From an uncultured Selenomonadales bacterium (GTDB taxonomy: Bacteria > Bacillota > Negativicutes > Selenomonadales > Selenomonadaceae): 30,114 bases of DNA. Location: NCBI GenBank assembly GCA_937877565.1, contig CALFJB010000064.1, positions 1-30,114 on the forward strand, written 5' to 3'. The first letter of the stretch is position 1. Every line of letters starts with the position of its first letter. Positions 1 through 6,616 of the stretch are shown piece by piece. The translations under genes and the position numbers were made by a program. A model generated the notes under the pieces. It was not told where the DNA came from, searched no databases, and worked only from the letters and a program-made list of their open reading frames with translations.

Positions 1-32
1 GCACATAACGCCATCACGGCGTTAAGCGCGGC

Positions 33-60
33 GCGGCGGTCATCCTTGACCGCCGTCTTT
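33..60 (+). terminator. GC-rich hairpin, possible terminator of a gene lying left of the window
   Basis: GGCGGTCA at 35-42 pairs with TGACCGCC at 47-54 around a 4-nt loop, and the C-G pair 34/55 extends the stem. TCTTTCTC follows. A reading frame from base 2 stays open and stops with TAA at 23-25, so this could end a plus-strand gene whose body is outside the window, but eight codons are too few to call it. Confidence 0.4.
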
Positions 61-91
61 CTCAATAAGCGTTTCTTTAATTTAAATTTTC

Positions 92-131
92 ACTGCCATT
101 ATTTTTTAATTTATGGCAGTTTTTTATTTTT
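92..131 (+). terminator. Rho-independent terminator
   Basis: ACTGCCAT at 92-99 pairs with ATGGCAGT at 113-120, followed on plus by TTTTTTATTTTT. The U-tract points to termination of plus-strand transcription entering from the left edge. Read on minus the hairpin is followed by only a weak T-rich stretch, so it is a poor terminator for the ATPase gene ending at 137. Confidence 0.65.
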
Positions 132-136
132 AAAAA

Positions 137-1321
137 TTATTTTTGTCCCAGATAGAAATTAACAAATTGTTGAGCGGTACGACCGTTACGCCCTGAATGT
201 GACATTTCCCAGCGCAGACCTTCAAGGCGCAATGTTTCTTCATCAAGCGCAATATTTTTTTTCTTCAGCATATGGCGGATAATTTCCAGGTACTCTGCCT
301 GCGTCGGCGCGTAGTAGTGAATTATCAAGCCGAATCTGTCAGAAAGTGAAATTGTTTCGTTCATGCTGTCATCACGGTATAAATCTTCCTGCGCGTCTGA
401 ACGATCCCGCCAAGTTTCATGTATCAAATGGCGGCGGTTAGACGTGGCGTAAATCAAAACATTTTCGGGGCGGCTTTCAACTCCCCCTTCAATTGCAGAT
501 TTTAAATATTTGTATTCGGTTTCATTTTCTTCAAAAGATAAATCGTCCAGAAAAATAATAAATCGCTTGCTTGCAAATTTTCTTAAAGCTTCCATAATTT
601 CCGGCAGTTGTTTAAGTTGCGGTTGAGTAATTTGGACGAGTCTTAAACCGAATTTGTAATATTCGTTTACCAACGCCTTGACGCCGGAAGATTTTCCCGT
701 GCCGCGTGCGCCGACAAGCAAAACATTATTAGCCGGTTTATCTTCAAGAAAGGCGATTGTATTTTTGGTAAGCGATTCTTTTTGTTGAGCGTAACCGATT
801 AAATCTTCAAGGCGGATTCTTTCAAAGTGTTTTATACCTGCAAGTTGTTTGCCTTCAGAATTCCATTTAAACGCCCTGTAAGCGGCTATATCGCCGTAGC
901 CATACTTTTTATAGTACTCAATGAAAAGAGCTGAAATTTGGGCAACGTCGCGCAAATTAGACAGGTTTTTTTCTAACTCAATCAGAGATTCAATTTTATT
1001 TGGGACGGTCGGTTGATAGTCATCCAAAATTTGCAACGTGGCGGGCATTTCGTGTCCAAACAAAAATTTTAAATCGTGTTGGAAGGCTTTATAAAGACTT
1101 TCGCCAATTCTGCCGCCGTGCATTTCAACAGTCTCTGAAACTAAATTTGGCTCGTGCGCAACAAGATAAATTAAATAACTGCGAAAAAGGTTGCCGCTAA
1201 GTCCCAACGTTTCAGCTTTTTCAATAAGTCTTGCGGCTGTTCCAATTTCATCTGAAGTATGAGCAAAAATTTCATCTTCGCGCAGTTTGTTAAAGATAAT
1301 CAAGTTTTGCAAATTTAACAT
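137..1321 (-). CDS. DUF815-family AAA+ ATPase
   Basis: The protein is about 394 aa. It has a P-loop GARGTGKS at residues 204-211 and a Walker B strand FIIFLDD at 254-260. The arginine-rich C-terminal stretch SGRNGRTAQQF matches the DUF815 (COG2607) ATPases of Firmicutes. The N-terminal 180 residues are helical and lack a known catalytic domain. The in-cell role of the family is not established. I place the start at the ATG at 1319-1321 because GGAGGG lies six to eight bases upstream. The longer upstream frame would begin inside the khpA terminator. The gene follows rpsP-khpA on the same strand but is separated from them by a terminator, so it needs read-through or its own promoter, which I cannot see. 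Family call is firm; function is open. Confidence 0.85.
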   Translation of the reverse strand: MLNLQNLIIFNKLREDEIFAHTSDEIGTAARLIEKAETLGLSGNLFRSYLIYLVAHEPNLVSETVEMHGGRIGESLYKAFQHDLKFLFGHEMPATLQILDDYQPTVPNKIESLIELEKNLSNLRDVAQISALFIEYYKKYGYGDIAAYRAFKWNSEGKQLAGIKHFERIRLEDLIGYAQQKESLTKNTIAFLEDKPANNVLLVGARGTGKSSGVKALVNEYYKFGLRLVQITQPQLKQLPEIMEALRKFASKRFIIFLDDLSFEENETEYKYLKSAIEGGVESRPENVLIYATSNRRHLIHETWRDRSDAQEDLYRDDSMNETISLSDRFGLIIHYYAPTQAEYLEIIRHMLKKKNIALDEETLRLEGLRWEMSHSGRNGRTAQQFVNFYLGQK

Positions 1322-1333
1322 TTCAATCCCTCC

Positions 1334-1366
1334 AATAAAAAAGCGGTGAGCTTTGACACTCACCGC
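1334..1366 (-). terminator. Terminator of the ffh-rpsP-khpA transcript
   Basis: GCGGTGAG at 1343-1350 pairs perfectly with CTCACCGC at 1359-1366 around an 8-nt loop. On minus this is followed by TTTTTTATT, and the GGAGGG ribosome site of the DUF815 gene comes directly after. Confidence 0.85.
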
Positions 1367-1375
1367 CCCCAATTT

Positions 1376-1603
1376 TTAATCTATGTCGACAGTCACTTTT
1401 TTATTTTCGCGAGTTGCGGCAGATTTTACGATTGTACGAATTGCCTTTGCAATTCTGCCTTGCTTGCCGATAACGCGCCCCATATCTTCTTGGGCTACGT
1501 GTAATTTTAAAACTGTACGAGAATCTTCTTCGACTTCCTCGACTTCCACCGCGTCGGGATTTTCAACGAGTGCCTTTGCCAACACCTTAACAAGTTCTTG
1601 CAT
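1376..1603 (-). CDS. khpA: KH-domain RNA-binding protein KhpA
   Basis: The protein is 75 aa, the normal KhpA (YlqC) length. It carries the KH signature GRVIGKQGRIAKAIRTIV, with the GxxG loop GKQG near residues 46-49. KhpA binds RNA as a homodimer or with KhpB/EloR and affects cell elongation and division in Gram-positive bacteria; that role is from the family. It sits 20 nt after rpsP, the conserved Firmicute order. AGAGG lies eight bases before the ATG. The rimM-trmD-rplS genes that often follow are absent, and a terminator ends the transcript straight after the gene. Confidence 0.93.
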   Translation of the reverse strand: MQELVKVLAKALVENPDAVEVEEVEEDSRTVLKLHVAQEDMGRVIGKQGRIAKAIRTIVKSAATRENKKVTVDID

Positions 1604-1623
1604 ATTTGGTACCTCTAATTTGC

Positions 1624-1896
1624 TTAATTCTTGCTTTTTCTTTCTTCGTGAATTTTTTTCATAATGCCTTGCTTGCTCAGGAGGGAGCGGACTGTATCTG
1701 TCGGCTTTGCACCGTTTTTAATCCAGCTGATAACTTTTTCTTCGTCGATATTGACGACGGCAGGATTTTTAGTAGGATCATAGTTGCCGACAACTTCAAT
1801 GAAACGCCCGTCACGCGGGGAACGGCTATCCGCCACAACTACGCGGTAGAATGGCTGTCTTTTTGCGCCCATTCGATTGAGTCTGATTTTGACCAC
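1624..1896 (-). CDS. rpsP: Small ribosomal subunit protein bS16
   Basis: The protein is 90 aa and begins MVKIRLNRMGAKRQPFYRVVVADSR, the hallmark S16 N-terminus; GRFIEVVGNYDP follows near residue 32. S16 is a primary assembly protein of the 30S 5' domain. I choose the GTG at 1894-1896 as start because AAAGGTGG is positioned before it. An in-frame TTG six codons earlier would use the Shine-Dalgarno region as coding sequence. Its neighbours are ffh upstream, across a 269-nt gap with repeats, and khpA downstream. Confidence 0.97.
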   Translation of the reverse strand: MVKIRLNRMGAKRQPFYRVVVADSRSPRDGRFIEVVGNYDPTKNPAVVNIDEEKVISWIKNGAKPTDTVRSLLSKQGIMKKIHEERKSKN

Positions 1897-1928
1897 ATTG
1901 TCACCACCTTTCAAAGATTTATATCGTC

Positions 1929-2160
1929 TAAAATTTATTTTTTCATAAAAGGAAAATTGCCGAATCCTCCTGCGCAGTTTTTTTTATTTTGTAGGAAGAT
2001 TTTTAATTTGTTCCTTTTGTAGCAATTTAATTTGTATCTAGCGATTAAAATTTATTCTTTATAAAAGGAAAATTGCTGAATCCTCCTGCACAGTAACTTT
2101 ATTTTGTAGGAAGATTTTTAATTTGTTCCTTTTGTAGCAATTTAATTTGTGTCTACCGGT
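1929..2160. repeat. Two tandem degenerate copies (about 115-117 bp) derived from the ffh 3' end
   Basis: Unit 1 (about 1929-2045) and unit 2 (about 2046-2160) are nearly identical and align at their starts with the ffh 3' end from 2161. Read on minus, unit 1 encodes AGGFGNFPFMKK then stop, and unit 2 AGGFSNFPFIKNKF then stop; the real Ffh tail is GGLGKFPFMKK. The rest of each unit is AT-rich and shared between the units, with TTTTGTAGGAAG and GTTCCTTTTGTAG blocks. No promoter or terminator is evident. The array fills the ffh-rpsP gap. Confidence 0.85.
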
Positions 2161-2165
2161 GAAAA

Positions 2166-3602
2166 TTATTTTTTCATAAAGGGAAATTTGCCGAGCCCGC
2201 CCAAAAGTCCGCCTAAATTTGGCATTTTAACTTTTGAGGCAGTACCTTTTTTAGTTTTACCTTTTTTGGACTTAGATTTTTTAGACGCCGCTTGTTGATT
2301 AGCTTTAACGCCGAGTTGGCGCATCATTTTTCGCATTTCGTCAAACTGTTTCAAAAGTTTATTGACTTCAGAAACGCTTGTACCGCTGCCCATTGCGATT
2401 CTTTTACGGCGTTTGGCGTCAATCATACCGACGTTTAATCTTTCTTTGGGCGTCATTGAAAGTATAATCGCTTCCATGTGCTTAACTTCCTTGCCGTCCA
2501 AATCTAAATCAACGCCAACAAGTTTTTTCTTGAGTCCGCTCATTCCGGGAATCATACCGAGTAAATCATTGAGGGAGCCGAGTTTTTTAACTTGCTGAAG
2601 TTGTTCAAGAAAATCTTGCAGTGTAAATTCGTCTGACTTGATTTTCTTAACCATTTTTTCCGCGGTTTTAGCGTCAATGGTTGACTGCGCTTTTTCAATC
2701 AGTGAAAGTACATCGCCCATTCCCAAAATTCGGCTTGCCATTCTGTCAGGGTGAAAAACTTCAAGTGGTTCTAATTTTTCGCCCATACCGACAAATTTTA
2801 TTGGGCAACCTGTAGCGGCTTTAATTGAAAGAGCCGCGCCGCCGCGTGCATCGCCGTCAAGTTTTGTTAAAATAACACCGTCAACTGCAAGTGCATTATG
2901 AAAAGTTTCGGCAACGTTTACCGCTTCTTGTCCAATCATTGAATCGACGACAAGTAAAATTTCGTGCGGATTGACTGCGGCTTTAATGTCCTTGAGCTCC
3001 TGCATTAATTTTTCATCAATCTGCAAGCGTCCTGCCGTATCAATAATTAAAACGTCGCGGGCGTGAGTATCTGCGAATTTCAAAGAATCTTTCGCAATTT
3101 GCACGGCGTCTTGAATATCTTCGGTAAAAACAGGAACTTCGACTTGTTCGCCGACAACTTGTAATTGTTTAATCGCCGCCGGACGATAAATATCAGCGGC
3201 AACGAGCGCGGGGCGTTTGCCTTGTTTACGCATTGCAAGCGCAAGTTTACCGGCTGAAGTAGTTTTACCCGAGCCTTGCAAGCCTACCATTAAAATAATT
3301 GTTGGCGGCTTTGAAGAAATATTAATCTTCGCCGCTTTACCGCCCATCAATTCAGTTAATTCTTCGTCAACGATTTTAATGACGGATTGAGCGGGCGTGA
3401 GTTTGCTTAAAATTTCTGTATCGACTGCGCGAGCCTTGACATTTTTTTCAAACTGACGAACGATTTTATAGTTTACGTCTGCCGAAAGTAACGCCATACG
3501 AACATCTTTTAAAGCTTTGTCAACGTCTTTTTCAGTGAGTTTGCCGTGTCCGCGCAATTTACGAAAGGCTTCCTGTATGTTTTGCGATAAATCTTCAAAC
3601 AA
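2166..3602 (-). CDS. ffh: Signal recognition particle protein Ffh (SRP54)
   Basis: This is the SRP GTPase that binds 4.5S/6S RNA and signal peptides and docks on FtsY for co-translational membrane targeting. It is 478 aa. An N-domain four-helix bundle (1-95) precedes the G domain with GLQGSGKTT (107-115), DTAGR (about 188-192) and TKLDGDARGG (about 245-254). A methionine-rich M domain follows, with the MIPGMSG region. The tail is a lysine-rich low-complexity stretch ending LGGLGKFPFMKK. I choose the TTG at 3600-3602 because AAAGGCGGG lies six bases upstream and gives the typical MFEDLS start; an ATG seven codons earlier is possible. It follows tRNA-Cys by about 60 nt. Its 3' end is duplicated downstream. 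Confidence 0.96.
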   Translation of the reverse strand: MFEDLSQNIQEAFRKLRGHGKLTEKDVDKALKDVRMALLSADVNYKIVRQFEKNVKARAVDTEILSKLTPAQSVIKIVDEELTELMGGKAAKINISSKPPTIILMVGLQGSGKTTSAGKLALAMRKQGKRPALVAADIYRPAAIKQLQVVGEQVEVPVFTEDIQDAVQIAKDSLKFADTHARDVLIIDTAGRLQIDEKLMQELKDIKAAVNPHEILLVVDSMIGQEAVNVAETFHNALAVDGVILTKLDGDARGGAALSIKAATGCPIKFVGMGEKLEPLEVFHPDRMASRILGMGDVLSLIEKAQSTIDAKTAEKMVKKIKSDEFTLQDFLEQLQQVKKLGSLNDLLGMIPGMSGLKKKLVGVDLDLDGKEVKHMEAIILSMTPKERLNVGMIDAKRRKRIAMGSGTSVSEVNKLLKQFDEMRKMMRQLGVKANQQAASKKSKSKKGKTKKGTASKVKMPNLGGLLGGLGKFPFMKK

Positions 3603-3625
3603 GCTAATCCCGCCTTTCAACATAA

Positions 3626-3649
3626 TAAAAGCACTACCCTAAGCAGTGC
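3626..3649 (-). terminator. Weak hairpin between tRNA-Cys and ffh
   Basis: GCACT at 3631-3635 pairs with AGTGC at 3645-3649, followed on minus by TTTTATTATG. It could end the tRNA transcript or attenuate ffh. The stem is only five pairs, so the call is weak. Confidence 0.35.
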
Positions 3650-3663
3650 CGGATTTTCAAAAT

Positions 3664-3737
<74 letters not shown>

Positions 3738-3815
3738 TTTTCTGATTTAAATTTTATATCAAATCCTAGTTGCTAAGAATATCATTCTACAGCCACTATT
3801 CCACATTTTCTAAAA

Positions 3816-3892
3816 TGGCGACCCGGATCAGACTTGAACTGACGACCTCCGCCGTGACAGGGCGGCATTCTAACCAACTAAACTACCGGGCC
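3816..3892 (-). tRNA. tRNA-Asp (GTC)
   Basis: The acceptor arms GGCCCGG and CCGGGTC pair, with discriminator G as expected for Asp and an encoded CCA at 3816-3818. The anticodon loop CTGTCAC gives GTC. Confidence 0.96.
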
Positions 3893-3913
3893 GTTGAATC
3901 AATCACGTTGCAA

Positions 3914-3942
3914 AGTTTACCACAAGTTTCAAAATATTGCAA
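3914..3942 (-). promoter_or_regulatory. Promoter of tRNA-Asp
   Basis: On minus, TTGCAA (3937-3942), a 17-nt spacer, then TAAACT (3914-3919) preceded by TGG, an extended -10 element. The predicted start is about 15 nt before the mature tRNA. The gap from 3893 to 4055 otherwise holds nothing I recognise. Confidence 0.65.
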
Positions 3943-4055
3943 GTTTTTTTTATTGAAAGTAACCTGAACGTGATTAAAATTTTTTGAACAATGAAAATTA
4001 ACCGCTACAACGCAACAGAATAATTAACATTGCGATAAATCAATTTTAAAAATAT

Positions 4056-4129
4056 TGGAGCGGGCAATGGGAATCGAACCCACCTCTAAAGCTTGGGAAG
4101 CTCTCATTCTACCGATGAACTATGCCCGC
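4056..4129 (-). tRNA. tRNA-Gly (TCC)
   Basis: The acceptor arms GCGGGCA and TGCCCGC pair, with discriminator T and an encoded CCA at 4056-4058. The anticodon loop CTTCCCA gives TCC, reading GGA/GGG glycine codons. The T-loop region GGTTCGATTCC is canonical. Confidence 0.96.
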
Positions 4130-4205
4130 GAAACTTCAATTTCAGATATTTATTTTAAGCGAGCAACAAAAAACGAGTCCATCAGAATTATTGCCCATCA
4201 AAAAA

Positions 4206-5075
4206 TCATCTTAGTAAATTCAAAACACTTTCTTGACTGTGGTTAAAGATTTTAGCCATTTCAATTGTAACTTGTTGTTGAATTTGTTGAGTTTTCAAAG
4301 TAGAAACTTGTTTGGCAATGTCAGCATCGCCCAAAGTGGACTCTGCCGCCTGCGCACTTTCTTCCATTGTGGTATAATTGTTTGCTTGATATTCCAAGCG
4401 TTGCAGATACGCTCCTTGAGTGGTTGCCTCGTCCAGCGAATAATCCAAAATATCGCTTGACAAAGTTTCTTGCAAGTTTGTATTGACACTTTGGGCATAA
4501 TCAATCGCCCCGCTAACGGTTTTAAGCGCGTTTTGAATAGAATCTTCATTGGCAAGGCTGATTGTAGAATTGCCTTCCGAATCCGTCAAGCCGAGAGCCT
4601 CCGCACTCATATCACCTAGAGGAACATTTTCATAGCCCGTAACACCTGCAACCATAACGCCGTTGCGGGAGCCGTCCAAAAGATTTTCCCCGTTGTACTC
4701 AACGCGGGCGTTATCGTCAATTTGTTGGATAATTTGATTTATATCCTGCTGAATAGCCGCACGATCTGCATCAGTATTAATACCGTTTGCGGCGTTTATA
4801 AGATGTTGCTGAATAGAATTGAGCGCACTGACCGTATTGGAAGTTGCGCCCGCCGCAATTTTCAGCATGGCTCCGGCGTTTTGAGTATTTTGCACAGATT
4901 GAGCCGTTGCGCCGGTGTAGCTATTCAGACGCTGAAGAATTGAATATGAGGAACCGCCGTAAGATGAACTCGGAAAATTCGAGCCGGTGGAAAGTATCTG
5001 TGAAGTTCGTTGAGCCGCGCTGTTAATTCGATTGAGCGTACTCAACGCAGGATTTACTCCGCCCATTACTGCCAT
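4206..5075 (-). CDS. Short flagellin-like protein
   Basis: The protein is 289 aa. The N-terminal half has flagellin D0/D1 character: it is rich in Gln, Asn and Ala, with NSAAQRTSQILSTGS, a helical stretch around 60-120, and VEYNGENLLDGS near 130-140. The C-terminal helix ends QQVTIEMAKIFNHSQESVLNLLR, which mirrors the flagellin C-terminal D0 helix. The middle is short, so the variable outer domains are almost missing. It lacks the usual MxINxNxxA start, so it may be a minor or divergent flagellin rather than the main filament. No other flagellar gene is in the window. I choose the ATG at 5073-5075 because AGGAAGG lies eight bases upstream. The gene follows codY with its own promoter. Confident in the superfamily, unsure of its role in a filament. 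Confidence 0.8.
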   Translation of the reverse strand: MAVMGGVNPALSTLNRINSAAQRTSQILSTGSNFPSSSYGGSSYSILQRLNSYTGATAQSVQNTQNAGAMLKIAAGATSNTVSALNSIQQHLINAANGINTDADRAAIQQDINQIIQQIDDNARVEYNGENLLDGSRNGVMVAGVTGYENVPLGDMSAEALGLTDSEGNSTISLANEDSIQNALKTVSGAIDYAQSVNTNLQETLSSDILDYSLDEATTQGAYLQRLEYQANNYTTMEESAQAAESTLGDADIAKQVSTLKTQQIQQQVTIEMAKIFNHSQESVLNLLR

Positions 5076-5102
5076 GATGTTCACCTTCCTTGAACTTACC
5101 GT

Positions 5103-5133
5103 AAAAAAATCCTTTCAAATTGCTTGAAAGGAT
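5103..5133 (-). terminator. Terminator of codY
   Basis: ATCCTTTCAA (5109-5118) and TTGAAAGGAT (5124-5133) form a 10-bp perfect stem with a 5-nt loop, followed on minus by a run of T (complement of 5103-5108). Its 5' arm on minus overlaps the -10 of the next gene's promoter. Confidence 0.9.
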
Positions 5134-5160
5134 TGTACCAAAACTTTTTATTAATTGCAA
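5132..5160 (-). promoter_or_regulatory. Promoter of the flagellin-like gene
   Basis: On minus, TTGCAA (5155-5160), a 17-nt spacer, then TACAAT (5132-5137), preceded by TGG (extended -10). The predicted start falls in the loop of the codY terminator, so only one arm of that hairpin would enter the new transcript. Confidence 0.65.
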
Positions 5161-5172
5161 GTAAAATTTTTT

Positions 5173-5949
5173 TTAGCGGCGTAATTTTTGAACTTCCTCC
5201 AGAAGATACTCATTCAAAATTTTAATGTAAGTACCTTTCATACCGAGAGACTTAGATTCAATGACGCCGGCGGATTCAAATTTTCTAAGGGCGTTGACGA
5301 TAACCGAGCGCGTAATTCCGACTCTGTCAGCGATTTTTGACGCTACTAAAAGTCCTTCGTTGCCGTCAAGTTCGCCCAAAATATTTATTGCGGCTTCAGT
5401 TTCTGAATAACTCAAAGTTGCAAGCGCAATTTGAACATTAGCTTTTTTGCGTGCCTCAATTTCAATTTTGCCGGTGTGATCGCGCAGCATTTCCATTCCA
5501 ACAACGGTTGCGCCGTATTCAGCCAAAAGTAAATCGTCGTCAGTAAATTCGTCGTCGTAGCGGGCGATAATCAAAGTACCAATTCTGCGCCCAACGCCGT
5601 AAATTGGTACAACGGTTGTATTTTTGCCGTCGAAAGTGCAAGCGCGGTTTTCGTCGTAAGCGCACATTCCGGTTTTGGTGTGCAAATTCGCTTGAGTGGC
5701 GTCAAGCTGATTCAGCCAACGCACATACTGTTTTGGAAATTTGCCCTTGCGAATAACTTTGTCAATCATCAATTCACATTCAAAATTGTCCGTGAAAGCG
5801 TAGCCGCAAATATCGCCTTTTTTGTCCATGATATAAACGTTTGCATCCAAAATGTTGCTAAGCACTTTAGAAATTCCGTCGTACTCAACATTTTCCGAGC
5901 GTTGCAGCAACTTGTTAATTTGTCTTGTCTTCTCTAACAATGTCGCCAT
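5173..5949 (-). CDS. codY: GTP/branched-chain amino acid sensing repressor CodY
   Basis: This is the global nutritional regulator of Firmicutes. With branched-chain amino acids and GTP bound it represses stationary-phase, catabolic, and in some species motility and competence genes. The protein is 258 aa, the family length. It starts MATLLEKTRQINKLLQ, the CodY signature. A GAF-type ligand domain spans about 1-155. A C-terminal winged helix contains KIADRVGITRSVIVNALRKFESAGVIESKSLG. I choose the ATG at 5947-5949 because GAAAGGAAG sits eight bases upstream. In Bacillus codY follows xerC-hslV-hslU; here it stands alone, about 15 kb from hslU. Confidence 0.96.
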   Translation of the reverse strand: MATLLEKTRQINKLLQRSENVEYDGISKVLSNILDANVYIMDKKGDICGYAFTDNFECELMIDKVIRKGKFPKQYVRWLNQLDATQANLHTKTGMCAYDENRACTFDGKNTTVVPIYGVGRRIGTLIIARYDDEFTDDDLLLAEYGATVVGMEMLRDHTGKIEIEARKKANVQIALATLSYSETEAAINILGELDGNEGLLVASKIADRVGITRSVIVNALRKFESAGVIESKSLGMKGTYIKILNEYLLEEVQKLRR

Positions 5950-5998
5950 CAGAAAACTTCCTTTCAAAAAAATTTTTCGTGATTTTGTAGTTGTGCCT

Positions 5999-6027
5999 AT
6001 AGTATCACAATTTTTTATAAAGTGAAA
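5999..6027 (-). promoter_or_regulatory. Candidate codY promoter
   Basis: On minus, a weak -35 TTTCAC (6022-6027), a 17-nt spacer, then TACTAT (5999-6004). This is the best-spaced pair in the gap but the -35 is poor. Confidence 0.3.
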
Positions 6028-6028
6028 G

Positions 6029-6043
6029 TATTTTCTGAATTTT
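6029..6043. promoter_or_regulatory. Possible CodY box upstream of codY
   Basis: TATTTTCTGAATTTT matches the CodY consensus AATTTTCWGAAAATT at 12 of 15 positions and lies just upstream of the candidate codY -35. Autoregulation would follow. The DNA is AT-rich and partial matches occur elsewhere in the window (for example 6094-6108 and 8202-8216), so specificity is low. Confidence 0.35.
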
Positions 6044-6059
6044 TATTAAAATTTTTAAA

Positions 6060-6088
6060 CAAAAAAAGCCGCCAAATTTTTAGCGGCT
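6060..6088 (-). terminator. Terminator of the 69-aa gene
   Basis: AGCCGC (6067-6072) pairs with GCGGCT (6083-6088), followed on minus by seven T. Confidence 0.85.
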
Positions 6089-6106
6089 AAGAAAATTTTC
6101 AGTATA

Positions 6107-6316
6107 TCAATCTTCAATTTTATCTTCAGGATTTAACATCGCCCAAACTTCTTCCGGCGTTTCATCAACGTAAACCGTTTCTTGAGCAATCATTAAAGCA
6201 AGCCCGTCGCCAATTACAATTCCGGTACTTTCGCCGCTTGGAAAAATTGCAACGATAAAATCTTTTTTAATGGCGCAAAATTTGCCTTTGCAATGGAATT
6301 TTATAAAATCGCCCAT
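6107..6316 (-). CDS. Small uncharacterised protein (69 aa)
   Basis: The frame is supported by a strong AGGAGG eight bases before the ATG, its own promoter and a terminator. The protein looks like a small beta-rich fold: alternating hydrophobic strands (FIKFHCKGKFCAIKK, FIVAIFPSG, TGIVIGDGLALMI) followed by an acidic tail with DETPEEVWAMLNPEDK. The layout resembles FlbD-like or other small beta proteins of Firmicutes, but I see no decisive motif. Two cysteines near residues 9 and 14 are not in a known metal-binding pattern. Function unknown. Confidence 0.7.
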   Translation of the reverse strand: MGDFIKFHCKGKFCAIKKDFIVAIFPSGESTGIVIGDGLALMIAQETVYVDETPEEVWAMLNPEDKIED

Positions 6317-6343
6317 AAAAAATTCCTCCTTTTCAACGTAGCA

Positions 6344-6372
6344 AGTATAAATTTTTTATTATAAATTTGCAA
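6344..6372 (-). promoter_or_regulatory. Promoter of the 69-aa gene
   Basis: On minus, TTGCAA (6367-6372), a 17-nt spacer, then TATACT (6344-6349). It begins immediately after the upstream terminator. Confidence 0.65.
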
Positions 6373-6373
6373 C

Positions 6374-6398
6374 AAAAAAACCGCCGAATTTCCGGCGG
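6374..6398 (-). terminator. Terminator of the GH32 / 61-aa transcript
   Basis: CCGCCG (6381-6386) pairs with CGGCGG (6393-6398), followed on minus by seven T (complement of 6374-6380). Confidence 0.88.
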
Positions 6399-6418
6399 CT
6401 AAAAAAATTTTTGACAGA

Positions 6419-6604
6419 TTATTTTTTCTTTGCAACAACTGTAATAATCAACTTTGTATGATTGGTAACGTGATCTTGCCAAATATTTTGCTCCATTGAA
6501 ATAAATTCTTTGCCTACGAGGTAGGAATTAATTTCACTTTCAATTTTATGCAATTCTTGATTGATGACGCCGACCAAATCGACGCTAAAAATTTTTACTT
6601 CCAC
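6419..6604 (-). CDS. Small uncharacterised protein (61 aa)
   Basis: Starts at GTG 6602-6604 with GAGG eight bases upstream, 12 nt after the GH32 stop, so it is probably the second gene of that transcript. The sequence is MEVKIFSV, then a helix with HKIESEINSYL, then a strand LIITVVAKKK. Length and pattern (short strand, helix ending in a surface loop, C-terminal strand) recall the Cse60/YjfB-size proteins of Firmicutes, but identity is too low to assign. Not a known partner of fructosidases. Confidence 0.65.
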   Translation of the reverse strand: MEVKIFSVDLVGVINQELHKIESEINSYLVGKEFISMEQNIWQDHVTNHTKLIITVVAKKK

Positions 6605-6616
6605 GTTAAACGCCTC

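Noticed and set aside
1606..2022. 138-codon open frame on plus opposite khpA and rpsP.
   Set aside because: It is antisense to ribosomal protein S16 and the ffh-tail repeats, with no supporting signals.
6094..6108. Further CodY-box-like matches (here, and at 8202-8216 before GH32).
   Set aside because: AATTTTCAG half-sites are frequent in this AT-rich DNA, including inside coding regions, so I kept only the one upstream of codY itself.
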